A DNA stretch of 64,000 bases from G963665405 sp963665405 (GTDB taxonomy: Bacteria > Chloroflexota > Dehalococcoidia > Lucifugimonadales > G963665405). Position numbers and translations under genes: made by a program. Under the pieces are notes generated by a model that worked only from the letters and a program-made list of their open reading frames with translations, did not search any database and was not told the DNA's origin. Where the stretch lies: assembly GCA_963665405.2 (NCBI GenBank), contig CAXXUH010000004.1, forward strand, positions 682,001-746,000, given 5' to 3'. Below are positions 34,674-44,465 of the stretch, in pieces; the stretch's first letter is position 1; every line of letters begins with the position of its first letter.

Positions 34674-35213
34674 CTAGTCGACGGGCAGTCCCAGCTCGGC
34701 GAAGGCCCTCCGCACGTGATCGTCCTCTATGGCGTACGCGCCCTCATCCTCGCGAATCCTCTGGGCCGCGGAGATCACCGCGGCCTCGTCGGCTCCTTGC
34801 GGCAGAGGCGTGATCCAGGTGAGCAGCTCGACGACTATGCCGTTGGGGTCCTTGAAGTACAGAGAGCGCTCGTAGCCGCGGTCCACGGGGCCTGAAAAGT
34901 GGACTCCGTGCTGGCGGAGGGTCTCCATGGCCTCCTCGATCGGCACACCCAGGTTCAGGGCGACGTGCAGCATCGACGCGATTCCCTCGGTCGTCTGTGG
35001 GAACTCCAGTCCACTGCCCTCGTTGGGCGTGAAGAAGGCCAGGAACGCCCCGTTCCCTGCTGAGAAGAACAGGTGGGTCATTCGAGGCTCGTCCAGGTTC
35101 GGCTGCCGGAGCACGAGCTTCATGCCGAGGACTTCGGTATAGAAGCGGACGGTCTCGTCGAGATTCCGTGCGATCAGGGCGGGGTGATTGATCCCGCTGG
35201 TCTTGATAGCCAT
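34674..35213 (-). CDS. VOC (glyoxalase/dioxygenase) superfamily protein
   Basis: 179 residues, two beta-alpha-beta-beta-beta units. Metal-ligand candidates: His in SGINHPALIARNLDETVRFY (about 9), Glu/His positions in ASMLHVALNL (about 79) and Glu in NGIVVELLTWITP (about 130). FYTEVLGMKLVLRQ is the standard first-module helix-strand. The C-terminal extension (DHVRRAFAELGLPVD) is not part of the fold. The start has GGAGGGAAG upstream. Could be a dioxygenase, epimerase or lyase; substrate unknown. Confidence 0.82.
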   Translation of the reverse strand: MAIKTSGINHPALIARNLDETVRFYTEVLGMKLVLRQPNLDEPRMTHLFFSAGNGAFLAFFTPNEGSGLEFPQTTEGIASMLHVALNLGVPIEEAMETLRQHGVHFSGPVDRGYERSLYFKDPNGIVVELLTWITPLPQGADEAAVISAAQRIREDEGAYAIEDDHVRRAFAELGLPVD

Positions 35214-35495
35214 ATCTTCCCTCCATCGTGTCCAGGACGGTGTACTAGCTCGGGGGAGCCGCCGGGGTGTCCCCCTGGATCATATCGGGATTGGGGGGTC
35301 GTTGTCTCGATCTCCAAGGATGGGATGAGAGGCGGCCGGCGGGCGGCTCTGAGCTGCGCGGTATTGCCCCGAACCGGTCAGCTCATGTGTCAAGCGTGGG
35401 CATGTCGTGGGCAACGAGAGTTTGGGGCGTGGGTTGGAGAGCGAGCTTAGGCAAGCTTACAGTAGGATAGAAGGCCAAGGAGATACTTCGGCGAG

Positions 35496-36107
35496 CTACG
35501 GGCCGTCTCTGGGAGGCAGCGCGCCTGCCTCGGTCAGGGCCTGAAGGATGGGGACCTGGAAGAGCGCAGGCGTCATGATGCCCCTGGACAGTTCTCCAGA
35601 CTCCAGCCAGAACGCACGCGTGACCGCTGTACCGTCCTCCAGGTGAAAGGCGATAAAGTAGCGCTCGCCGTCGTGGTCCCAACGGTTCTGGTCGACGGGC
35701 GCTGCCAACACCATCTCGACCAGCTCCTGGACCGTACCGGGATCGCCGATGGATGCCAGCTCTTTGCGTCCGTCCTCGGGATCGTTGATGCCGATGGATC
35801 GCACCTTGCCACGGATATCCAGCAGGTCGGCGCCGACCTTCGCCGCCGGGTTGGTGTCAGCCTCGAACAGCGTGACCCGGCCATTGCTGACTGTGGCCAA
35901 CCGAAACTCCGGCGCGTAGCCCTTGGCCGTGTGGACCGGCGTGCCCAGGTCCAGGTAGGCGGCGTCGCCGTCCTGGGAGCGGTAGTCGACTCCAGCGTAG
36001 CCGTCGAGCTTGAAGGCGACTCGGAAGAGCTCGGGCCCGAGCTCTTCTACGGTCAGGGCACGCGCACCCTCGGTGGTTCTGGGTCCGCCCAGGGTACCCT
36101 TGGCCAT
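35496..36107 (-). CDS. Conserved-looking protein of unknown function
   Basis: 203 residues, no recognised family, no signal peptide from this start. Beta-rich composition: ELGPELFRVAFKLDGYAGVD, AAYLDLGTPVHTAKGYAPEF, SNGRVTLFEADTNPAAK, then DDGR-type acidic loops and KVRSIGINDPEDG, HDGERYFIAFHLEDGTAV. The pattern resembles a domain that measures or binds a ligand on a beta sheet. Codon use is like its neighbours. The frame upstream of the ATG is open for only about 12 codons with no start, and there is no clear ribosome site, so the N-terminus may be incomplete. Confidence 0.6.
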   Translation of the reverse strand: MAKGTLGGPRTTEGARALTVEELGPELFRVAFKLDGYAGVDYRSQDGDAAYLDLGTPVHTAKGYAPEFRLATVSNGRVTLFEADTNPAAKVGADLLDIRGKVRSIGINDPEDGRKELASIGDPGTVQELVEMVLAAPVDQNRWDHDGERYFIAFHLEDGTAVTRAFWLESGELSRGIMTPALFQVPILQALTEAGALPPRDGP

Positions 36108-36231
36108 GTAGTAGGGTCGACCGTTGGACGCGCCAGCACTATCCGGATACTATAGCGCCATCAAGACGGGAGGAGACCACTCTATCCCGGAAGACTGAGC
36201 TGGATTCCAGATTGAACAGGAAGGCGACCCT

Positions 36232-36426
36232 TTGAAATACTCAGAGATGAATAGCATAGAAGCTGGCCTACGATTCAAGACGATCGGTGGCGTTATCGTC
36301 GAGGCGACGGGGCAAACCCAGTTGATTGACTCTGTCGAGGTTTACGTACACGAGGTGGTGATCGTGGAGGGTGTAGGGAAGGGGAGCAAGTACCTACACA
36401 ACCTGGACTCGGCCGAACCGCAATAG
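36232..36426 (+). CDS. Small hypothetical protein
   Basis: 64 residues from a TTG start with AGGAAGG about seven bases upstream. Sequence has a plausible protein look (MNSIEAGLRFKTIGGVIVEA, VEVYVHEVVIVEGVGKG), mostly beta strand. No family recognised. It stands alone between two - strand features. Confidence 0.4.
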   Translation: MKYSEMNSIEAGLRFKTIGGVIVEATGQTQLIDSVEVYVHEVVIVEGVGKGSKYLHNLDSAEPQ

Positions 36427-36788
36427 GTAGATTCTCTCCACCCAAGCGATCGGCGCCTGGGACGTCGGTCTCGATCTACCCCTTCTCGGGCTCCTCGATC
36501 TGCCTCACCAGCTCCTACGAGACGTCTCTGAACCTCGGAGCGGTTCTCCGGTCTGGCCGCGGTTTCGAGACCGGGCGGTGTTGCAGTAAGCTGTGGAGCA
36601 GTCTGGATTCCGCCGGGTCGAGGTCCATACCAATCGGCCGGGACTGTGCCGCGGTGCCCCATCTAAAGCCCGCGATGGGGGTCGCCGAGAGTGGCTCTGA
36701 CAACGCCCATCTCGGAACTCTTCAAAATCCGCCTCAGGCCGTTCAGGGCCGAGGCCCAGCAGCGCCTACACCATGCGATAAAGGAAAG
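36427..36788. other. Intergenic region, no feature recognised
   Basis: No convincing coding frame, RNA gene or repeat seen before the tRNA. Confidence 0.45.
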
Positions 36789-36863
36789 TGAGCCGGCTGG
36801 GATTCGAACCCAGGACACTCGGATTAAAAGTCCGATGCTCTGACCAAACTGAGCTACCGGCCC
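36789..36863 (-). tRNA. tRNA-Lys (anticodon TTT)
   Basis: Reads GGGCCGG...CCGGCTC A on the - strand; 75 bases. Acceptor stem GGGCCGG/CCGGCTC (one G-T pair), D-arm TAGCTCAGTTTGGTCAGAGC, anticodon stem TCGGA/TCCGA with loop CTTTTAA (anticodon TTT), T-arm CTGGGTTCGAATCCCAG. CCA is not encoded. Confidence 0.95.
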
Positions 36864-36929
36864 GCGTGGGACTGCCACGACAATTCTAGGGTGAGCCGGG
36901 CGGCGGCGCAATCGGGCCCCGCTGCCGGG

Positions 36930-37529
36930 CTACCGCCAGGGGAGGATCGAGAGCATCTGCCACTTCCCCACGGGCCAGTAGCTGACCCAGGCCCGCCCGA
37001 CGATGTTCTCCACCGGGACGGCTCCGTCATAGCCGAGATGCTTCCAGTTACGAGAGTCGTCGCTGGAGCCCCGGTTGTCCCCCAGGACGAAGTACGAGTC
37101 TGGCGGAACCTTCAGGGCATCCATGCTTCGGGAGTCTCGAAACTTGATGTAGGGCTCGTCGATGGCTGTGCCGTTTATCAGGACCACCCCGCGGCGGATC
37201 TCCACCGAATCTCCTGGGACCCCCACCACCCGCTTGACGAAATTCCGCTCATGGTTCTGCGGAGAGCGGAACACGATTATCTCCCCGGCCCGGGGCGGAT
37301 GGAACAGGTAGCGTCCGCGAGCAGAGCCGTCTCCAACCAGGTCCCTTACCGCCTCCGACGGGAACGTCCGGTAGACGAGCTTGTTCACCAGGACGTACTG
37401 CCCCTCCGTGAGATTCGGCTCCATGCTCGGGCCCTCTACTCGGTAGGGCTGGACGCTGAACTGGAGCACGAGAAAGATCACGAGCGCCAGGATGACGGTC
37501 TCGATCAACTCGCGAACCACGGTCCTCAT
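36930..37529 (-). CDS. lepB: Signal peptidase I
   Basis: Membrane serine protease that removes signal peptides from exported proteins on the outer face of the membrane. 199 residues. An N-terminal TM helix (ETVILALVIFLVLQFSV) precedes the catalytic Ser in VEGPSMEPNL (about 35). The catalytic Lys is in NFVKRVVGVPGD (about 98), followed by the conserved VLGDNRGSSDDSRNW (about 147) of boxes D/E. Complete and typical for bacterial SPase I. Divergent from the sigma factor gene. Confidence 0.95.
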   Translation of the reverse strand: MRTVVRELIETVILALVIFLVLQFSVQPYRVEGPSMEPNLTEGQYVLVNKLVYRTFPSEAVRDLVGDGSARGRYLFHPPRAGEIIVFRSPQNHERNFVKRVVGVPGDSVEIRRGVVLINGTAIDEPYIKFRDSRSMDALKVPPDSYFVLGDNRGSSDDSRNWKHLGYDGAVPVENIVGRAWVSYWPVGKWQMLSILPWR

Positions 37530-37722
37530 ACTGAGCTCGATCTCCGCATCTACCTATCTGTGTCGTCTCCTGGCCCCGCCAAAGCTACATTATAACCCTT
37601 CGGCCCGTAGCCGCTCACCCGCGAGTTTGGATTAGACTATCATTGCGAAGCGAGAACGCCGCCTTGGCCTCCTGCTGTTTCCTCGCAGGCGGAGAACGCG
37701 CCGGCGACTCGGCAGGTCGGAG

Positions 37723-38322
37723 TTGCAGCCACCAGACGCAGACCTCGTCAATCTAAGCCAGCAGGGCGACCTGGCGGCGTTCAACGTTATCGTGGACTCG
37801 GCAGGCTACGCAGACCTCGTCACAACGGTGCTAGTCAACGTGTCTGCGCGAGTGCTGGGCAGCCTAACCTCGGCCGAGGACGCGACCCAGGAGACGTTCA
37901 TCGCCGCGTACAAGGCCATCCGCGGTTTTCGGGGCGGAAACCTCCGCGCCTGGCTCCTGCGCATCGCCACCAACGTGAGCCGGGACCACATCCGCGCCTC
38001 GCGCCGCCGACCGCACGAGTCCCTCGACGAAGCCATGGAGAACCCCAGCTTCTCGCTCCCATCGCCCGAGGAGTCCCCCGAAGAGAGCGCCATCAGGGGC
38101 GAGCTCGCCGTCGAAATTCAGCGTGCCATCGTCTCTCTGCCAGAAGATCAAAGGGTTGCCATAGTCCTGATAGACGTCCGCGGATTCAGCTACGAAGAGA
38201 CCGCCGAGGCGACCGGCGTCTCCATCGGCACGGTCAAATCGAGGTTGAGCCGCGCCCGCGCCCGCGTGCGCGAGCGTCTGTCTCAGAGCAAGGAACTTTT
38301 GCCGGACAGATTCCGTCATTAG
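37723..38322 (+). CDS. ECF-type RNA polymerase sigma-70 factor
   Basis: 199 residues. Region 2: TSAEDATQETFIAAYKAIRGF (about 49-69), RAWLLRIATNVSRDHIR (about 76-92) for -10 recognition. Region 4: VSLPEDQRVAIVLIDVRGFS...GTVKSRLSRARARVRERL (about 130-190) for -35 recognition. The linker is acidic and Pro-rich. Start: TTG 37723 with GGTCGGAG upstream. It is followed after four bases by an anti-sigma factor gene, the usual pairing, so activity is probably released by an envelope signal. Confidence 0.92.
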   Translation: MQPPDADLVNLSQQGDLAAFNVIVDSAGYADLVTTVLVNVSARVLGSLTSAEDATQETFIAAYKAIRGFRGGNLRAWLLRIATNVSRDHIRASRRRPHESLDEAMENPSFSLPSPEESPEESAIRGELAVEIQRAIVSLPEDQRVAIVLIDVRGFSYEETAEATGVSIGTVKSRLSRARARVRERLSQSKELLPDRFRH

Positions 38323-38326
38323 TAGT

Positions 38327-39364
38327 GTGGGAATGCATAGACTGATCGGATTCTTGATACCAGGGAGGCACCGCAGGCTCCGTGACCTGCTGTCTGCGTA
38401 CGTCGACGGCGAGGTAGCCGAGTCCGACAGGCGCCGCGTCGAGGCGCACCTCGAATCCTGCGACGCCTGCCGGACCGAGCTCGAAGAGCTGCGCGCGACA
38501 GTGAGCCTGCTGAGGCGCATGCCCGAGCTCGCGGTGCCCCGCTCGTTCGCTCTGACCCCGGAGCACGCCGTAGCCCAAAGACCGGTGATGCCGGGTGGCT
38601 GGACCCTCCGACTCGCCGCGTCCGGAGCAGCGTTGATCCTCGTCGGCCTCATCGCGGCCGATCTGCTCGGCGCCGGAATAGAGCAGCTACCCTCCACCGC
38701 TGTCCTGGAGAGGGCCAGCACCGTCGAGGTCGAGCAGGAAGTAGTCAAGGAGGTTCCGGTCGAGCGTCAGGCGATACAGGAAGCGGCCGCAGAGGTGGAG
38801 ATGGCAGTCGAGGCAGAGAAGATCGTGACGGTCGAGGCTGCCGCGGAGGTTGAGACGGTAGTCGAGGTCGTCAGAGAGGTCGAGAAGATCCAGGCCGTCG
38901 AGGTGGAGAGGCTGGTCGTTGCGACGCCGACGCCTGCGGATGAGCAGGTTGCGAGGTTGCAGGCCGCGCCGGAGAGCGAGGCTGCGGTCGAAATGGCGAT
39001 AGCCACAGACGCGGCCGCCCCCACCGCGGCGGTTGGCGCCCCGGAAGAGGAGCTGGCGATAGCAGCGGCCGGCGCAGAGACGCCGTCTCCTACGCCCAGG
39101 CCCGAGCCGTCTCCGACTGCGCCCGCGCCCCCGACCGAGCCTACACCCGTTCCGACCGAGCCGGTCGTCGAGAGGGTGGTCGTAGCACCTTCCCCGGTAC
39201 AAGAGCTCCGGGAGACGGACGGCCCCACACTCGCGTCCCCGGCGGACGACCAGGGGACGATATCGCGACGCACCTGGCCTGTCAGGCGGCTCGAGATAGC
39301 CGCGGCGGCGCTTCTCGCCGTGCTGATCGCCCTGACGGTCTGGACCAGGCGGCGCCGGGTCTAA
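38327..39364 (+). CDS. Anti-sigma factor with zinc-finger (zf-HC2) domain and repeat-rich outer segment
   Basis: 345 residues. N-terminal anti-sigma zinc finger with HLESCDACRTELEEL (about 45-58, HxxxCxxC). One TM helix (LAASGAALILVGLIAADLLG, about 94-113), then a Val/Glu-rich repeat region (VEVEQEVVKEVPVERQ, VEAAAEVETVVEVVREVEKI), a Pro/Thr-rich stretch (PTPRPEPSPTAPAPPTEPTP) and a second TM helix (LEIAAAALLAVLIALTVW) near the end with a basic tail. So the loop of about 200 residues should lie outside the membrane. GTG 38327 or ATG 38333 start. Binds and holds the preceding sigma factor; the long loop may sense the envelope. Confidence 0.87.
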   Translation: MGMHRLIGFLIPGRHRRLRDLLSAYVDGEVAESDRRRVEAHLESCDACRTELEELRATVSLLRRMPELAVPRSFALTPEHAVAQRPVMPGGWTLRLAASGAALILVGLIAADLLGAGIEQLPSTAVLERASTVEVEQEVVKEVPVERQAIQEAAAEVEMAVEAEKIVTVEAAAEVETVVEVVREVEKIQAVEVERLVVATPTPADEQVARLQAAPESEAAVEMAIATDAAAPTAAVGAPEEELAIAAAGAETPSPTPRPEPSPTAPAPPTEPTPVPTEPVVERVVVAPSPVQELRETDGPTLASPADDQGTISRRTWPVRRLEIAAAALLAVLIALTVWTRRRRV

Positions 39365-39456
39365 CTTTGTTTTTCGCCGGCGTGGAACAAAGTGACGCGG
39401 CCCGACGTCTGATTATATGAGCGATGACAACGACCTGGTACAGGAGGGACAGTAGG

Positions 39457-40347
39457 ATGAACAGATTCAGATTCAGGATGTTCGCAGCAGCGGCGGGAGT
39501 CGCGGCGGTCTTGATGGTCGCGGCGGCATGCTCCAACGGCGACTCAGAAACACCGGCCGCCGCGGAGAAGCCGGCGACCAACGGAACGGCTCCGTCAGGA
39601 GTCGCCATAGCCGAGGAGGTCGGCCTGGCCATAGATGCCCTTCGCGAGGCGCTGCCCCGGGTCGGACAGCTGGCGTCGGGGTCCGGCAGCGGGACGAGCG
39701 GGATATGGGTCACCGGAGAGGGCAGCGTGGCGCTTGAGCCCGACCTGGCCGTACTCAACGTCGGAGTCGAGTCGTTCGCCAGCACCGTCGGTAAGGCCAG
39801 AGGTGACGCGGCGACCGCGATGGACGCGATAAACTCGGCGCTCCGCGATCGAGGGCTCCAGAACCGCGACATCCAGACCACCTCGTTCAACATCCGGCCC
39901 CAGTACGAGTTCCAGGAGATCGTCAGGGACGGACGCAGGACCGGCACTCAGGTGCTCGTGGGCTACACGGTCACGAACCAGGTGCGGATCATGATCAGGG
40001 ACCTCGAGGCGGTGGGCGAGATCATCGACGAGGTGGCCGAGGCCGGCGGAGACGCCACCAGAATCAACGGCATCTCCTTCACGGTCGAGGACACAGACCC
40101 GCTCATGGACGACCTTCGCAAGGCCGCCGTAGAGGACGCCATGGACAAGGCCAGACAGTTCGCCAGCCTGACCGGCGTCGCGCTGGGCAAGCTGGTGTTC
40201 ATCACCGAGTCCGGCGGCGGTGTTCCAGTGTCACAGCCGCAGGCCATCAGGGCCTTCGCCGAGTCCGCTGTCGCGCCCGCCACGTCGATCAGCGGTGGAG
40301 AGCTGGAGCTGAACCTGCGAGTCCAGGCCGTGTTCGCCATCGACTAG
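39457..40347 (+). CDS. SIMPL domain (DUF541) lipoprotein
   Basis: 296 residues. Lipoprotein signal MNRFRFRMFAAAAGVAAV with VAAAC lipobox; then a low-complexity linker and the SIMPL/DUF541 domain: GIWVTGEGSVALEPDLAVLN, VGVESFASTVGKARGDAAT, MDAINSALRDRGLQNRDIQT, FNIRPQYEFQ, GYTVTNQVRIMIRDLEAVGE and KARQFASLTGVALGKLVFIT. ATG 39457 is used because AGGAGG lies 12 bases upstream; an earlier ATG at 39424 has none. Function of SIMPL proteins is unproven; they are periplasmic/outer-face proteins of stress regulons. Last gene of the sigma/anti-sigma unit, before a terminator. Confidence 0.88.
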   Translation: MNRFRFRMFAAAAGVAAVLMVAAACSNGDSETPAAAEKPATNGTAPSGVAIAEEVGLAIDALREALPRVGQLASGSGSGTSGIWVTGEGSVALEPDLAVLNVGVESFASTVGKARGDAATAMDAINSALRDRGLQNRDIQTTSFNIRPQYEFQEIVRDGRRTGTQVLVGYTVTNQVRIMIRDLEAVGEIIDEVAEAGGDATRINGISFTVEDTDPLMDDLRKAAVEDAMDKARQFASLTGVALGKLVFITESGGGVPVSQPQAIRAFAESAVAPATSISGGELELNLRVQAVFAID

Positions 40348-40374
40348 AATTCGCAAGACGCTAGACCCGTCTAA

Positions 40375-40408
40375 GAGCGCCCCGATCCCATCGGGGTGCT
40401 CTGCTTTT
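40375..40408 (+). terminator. Rho-independent terminator
   Basis: Stem GAGCGCCCCGAT / ATCGGGGTGCTC with a three-base loop (one G-T-like mismatch), followed by TGCTTTT. It closes the sigma factor/anti-sigma/SIMPL unit. Confidence 0.85.
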
Positions 40409-40546
40409 GTGGCGCCGGACTCATCTTCATGATCGTTCAGTCTCAGCCTAGCTAAAGATGGCAAGCGGCTCGGCTTCGGACATTCCTTTTGAGCGACCTC
40501 TCGACCAGTGCACAGATCGGTGCCTAGAGATGGCGTTCGGAGCGCC

Positions 40547-43500
40547 TCACACGTCAAAAAGTGTCGCCCCTTCCCGTGCCTTAGCCCTCTTCTTGCGCGG
40601 GGGCGGCAACTCGAATGCCTCAGCGACACGCAATTCCTCGTCGGAGATGAGCGGTCCGGCGAGGACCCGATCCAGCAAACCCGCTTGGGCGGGCTCCAGG
40701 TCGACCAACAAACCGAGCACGTTAAGTACGTTGATCAAGTCCGTGGTGTACTCCGCGGGCCAATGGTCAGGCTGAACGAAGGCCAGCGGCGAAGGCCGAC
40801 GCCGGTCTCCAATGATCGGGCGCTCTCGATCCTTCTTGCGATAGCTGAACCACTGGCGCAAGACCTGCTTTCCGGATACTTCGTAGCGCCAGACCGCCGC
40901 AGGCACGTTCTCGACGTGGCCATTACCTATCAGCAACCGCTGCCGCGCTGAGTCGTAGTCGATCGTCTCCGGCATCGACTCCGGGTCTTGGGGGATGGCT
41001 CCTGCGGCTGGGAGATAAGGGCGGCGTTCCACCGGCAGCCGTGGCGGTCCTTCCGGCCGCCCGTGTGCGGCGTCCGTCATGCGCTCTCCGAACGTATGCA
41101 GCCAGATGACCTAGCGTCCCATATCCGCCCCCTCGCGGAAGACGGCCACATCCGCGGTGAGCGGAATACGCAGGCCGGGAGTGGAGAGGTCGCCCTTGAA
41201 AAGATTCGTGAAGGCCGGATGGGCCGCGATGGCCACTACATAGGCGAACAACTCTTCGGGGTTCGCTTCTTCATCGTATCGGTTGGTCAGCTCTTCCAAT
41301 AGTTTTGGCCGGAAGTTGGAAGACTTGGCCTCTTTGTCGCTCCAGAGCGGGAAGACCCGTCCACCTCTTCCATTGTAATGATGAAGATCAGGAACGATGC
41401 CAGTGACCGTGAGGGCAGGGCCGGCCGAAGGTGAACGATCCGAAGGGGCTGTTAGGAAGACCTGATCATTTGACCGCATAGCCCAAAGTTGCGGATTGGG
41501 TCGGTTGATCAGACGGTTGTCGGGGATGATCCACTGGCGGTCGAACGACCGGAATGCATAGCGGATGGGAGTGTTAGCCGGCTCGGTTTCAGCTGCGATA
41601 GGCCTGGGCCGGCTAGGAAACCCAGCAAGCGGCGTTCGCACAACTTTCCCCGTGTGCCTGTCGCCGAGGACCCCTCGCGGGATGTGGGGGTGAAAGAGAG
41701 TCTCCTTTTCTTCGGGGGAAGCACCGAGCAGTCTTTCCCACCGGCACACGAGAGATTCCTTGTCGGGCGCGATCACCCAGGTACGGCCGGGCATGACGCC
41801 CGAACCGTTGTAGACAAAGAAATCCTCGATTGCGGGGAATGTGGACCAGCGGCTAGACGACAAGGGCAAGAAAGGCGCACGCCAATCGGTTGGGCATTCC
41901 GCCCAGCCAGCGTCTGACAGCGAGATGTTGGCAAGAGCCTTGAACTTCTCCTCGCGGTGACCTTCGGACAAAGCGCGCCAGCGGACCTCGCCGGCCACGC
42001 CGCTGTTCTTGTTGACAGAACGGGAGGCAAGCACGATGCATACAGGCTGCTGCACCCCCTGAAAGATGCGCGTGTTCACGTCCGGTTGGTGCCCTTCCGG
42101 CGAGCAGTCGACTATCCAGATACGATCGCAGGCTCGGCGCAAGTAGTCACGCATACGTTGGAAGCCCGGCTCGTTTAGGAAGCCAGCCATCGTGATGAAG
42201 CAGACGATACCGGTCTTACTTCCCGGTCCATGGTCAAACACCTTCCATGTAGCCCAACGCCAAAAGTAGACGTACAAGTTGCGCAGGTGCTTGGCGTGAG
42301 CCCCAACGCCCCAATCCCGTGGAGGGATCCAGTCTTTCAGTGGCGGCTTCCGGTTGGGGTCAGGCGGCTGTCCTTCAACCCATGCCCCCTGGCCCATGGC
42401 CTTCTCTTTGTACGGGGGATTGCCGATAACCACCGTAATCGGCTCATCTCGCTTGATCTTGTTCGCGTCCTTACGCGAACTCGCTATACGAGCGAGGAGC
42501 CCGGGGATCCAGCCCTCCTCGTCGTCCGGGTCTCCTAGCGTGTTCGTGACGAACATCCGAGGGGTCGCTGCCGGTGGTCCGCCTGTCAGTTCGACGATCT
42601 CCGCGAGTACACGAAGTTGGGCTACCGCGAACGGCCCCAGCTGAATCTCGAAGGCAATGAGGCGTCCGATTGCTTCGTTGATCGCTGCGCTCACTGCACC
42701 TGCGCCTTGGTCTGCCTCGACTGTTTCTGCGATCTTCCCAAGGATGCCTAGCAAAAACGTGCCGGTGCCGGTCGCGGGATCGGCCACAGTAACAGATGGC
42801 GACGCCAAGCCGGAATGGACTCCGAAACGAGAGCTTCTCAACTCCTCGTCGACGAGATGGACCATGGCGCCCACAACCTCAGGCGGCGTGTAGTAGGAGC
42901 CCGTGAGTCTTCTCAGCCTTCTGTCGTACTCCTCAAGGAAGTCCTCATAGAAGTAGAGCCACGCTTCGGAGTCTCCCTTACTAATAGTCTGCCAATCGAC
43001 AACGCCCAGCACTCTTGTGAGCGTCTGTAGAGAGGTCTTCAGCGAGTCCTGATTCACCGCCTCGTCGGTCAATAACCTCAGCGCCGCACCGATCAGCGTG
43101 CTGGTGTGCCCCAACTCCTGAGCCACCTTGTCGAACCCGTTGTTGAGTGAGATGTTCCTGGCCCGGGCCATCAGCAATCCGAAGGTGACGGCTTGTGCAT
43201 ACCCGTCAGCGAACTTTTCGTTTGTCGCTTCTGGGAACAAGACCTTGCGCCAGTCCTCGGCGAGAGACGTCAAGGATGGGCTCCCTGCGGCAAGCTGTTC
43301 GGTGACTTCATCACGCAGCAGGCGGCAAAGACGCGCACTCACCCTGGCCAATTCAGGAGCACTCTTCGGTGGAATCGGTTCCCAACTCAAGAAAGTCGAG
43401 AACAGCGCAAGCAAAGTGGGGGGAGCTTGGAGTTTGCTTCCCGAAGTTTCAACGTCGCCAAGCAGCCGAACAGGCTTGGACGCCGCCTTGCCATAGTGCC

Positions 43501-43882
43501 ATAGACTGAACTCGTTGCCATCGCAATACATGAGATTGGGCAGAGAGCGAAGCCTCTTCCACTGTGCCTTGTCGTGGGGGTCTTTGAACTTGTTGGGGTC
43601 AGCGCCCTTGCCCGGCGCCTTCAGCTCGACATGCCCCACCAACGCGTTCTGAACCGTGACGGCATAGTCCGGGCGGACCTTCAAATCACCAAGGGAGGTC
43701 TCGCCCACCGCCACAACGGACCCACCCGCGAATCCCACGATCACCGCCAGGTCTGCTAGCAGTTGACTGAACGGCGTCCGGATCTGGTCCTCAGGTTGGC
43801 CCGTGGCAGCCGGGTTCGCCAGTTTGGATTTGGTGCTGCTTCCGTAGGCTCCAACGATGGCATCAAGGGTCTCGACACTCAA
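40547..43882 (-). pseudogene. Type ISP-like restriction-modification enzyme (nuclease-methylase-specificity) with in-frame amber
   Basis: Single-chain restriction/modification enzyme. The N-terminus has a PD-ExK-like nuclease (RPDYAVTVQNALVGHVELKA), then N6-adenine methylase with motif I ADPATGTGTFLL and motif IV NPPY, then a target-recognition C-terminus. The frame stops at TAG 41111-41113 (GADMGR*) but continues in the same frame as VIWLHTFGERMTDAAHGRP for another 190 codons; family members read GREVIWLHTYGERF here, so Glu GAG became TAG. The TTG start at 43882 has AGGAGG seven bases upstream. No helicase domain. Downstream part alone could start at ATG 41080. So the gene is broken by one base, unless the amber codon is read through. 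Confidence 0.8.
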
Positions 43883-44465
43883 GGGGGCCTCCTGTCGAAC
43901 CACGATAGCCCAGTCATCGGCGAACAACGAGGGGTCACCTGGTATGAACCCTCGGCTAACAGGTTCCCAGCAATGGAGCCCAGCCGAGGGTCACGCCGTG
44001 CCACTCGAGATTTCACGATGCCCGAGCCCATGACCTAGGCCAACCATACACGAGACAGGGTCCGCTTGCCGCGTCCTGTCGGTATCGAGGCTCAACGCAA
44101 CAGGGTTATGTCTTACGCACCACGGTCGGATTCGGTCGAGAACCAGAGTTCCTACCTTGCCATCCAGCCACCAGAGTCTATCGGCATAAGCACAGCCGTT
44201 TTACGATTGGCTACCAGGTGCGGTTGCACGTACAACATCCACAGTCGCTCAACTCGCGACGGGGGATGGCTCAGAGGCTTGGGGATACCGGTAGATGCCC
44301 CCTGACCAGGCTTTTTCGGCAAAGCAGCGGTGCGATCCAGCAGGCTGGCAAAGAGGTTCCACGGGCACAACGCCCGTCGGCATCGTCGTTGTCAGGCCGC
44401 GGCTGTACTGCTAGAATTGCGTGACCAAGCGGTCTACGGCCCCATCACGAAAGAAGCGAGGGAGC
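43883..44465. other. Intergenic region, no gene recognised
   Basis: About 580 bases between the methylase and dcd. No credible coding frame or tRNA. One short inverted repeat (ACGGGC/GCCCGT at about 44368-44386) without a T-run. No FMN-riboswitch core was found before the riboflavin genes. Confidence 0.4.

Noticed and set aside
41111..41113. Two separate genes for methylase and specificity domain
   Set aside because: Both parts are in the same frame with only the TAG between them, and the codons just after the stop encode the family's conserved VIWLHT sequence, so it is one broken gene.
44066..44305. Open frame between the methylase and dcd
   Set aside because: Unlikely composition and no ribosome site; overlaps another equally poor frame on the - strand.
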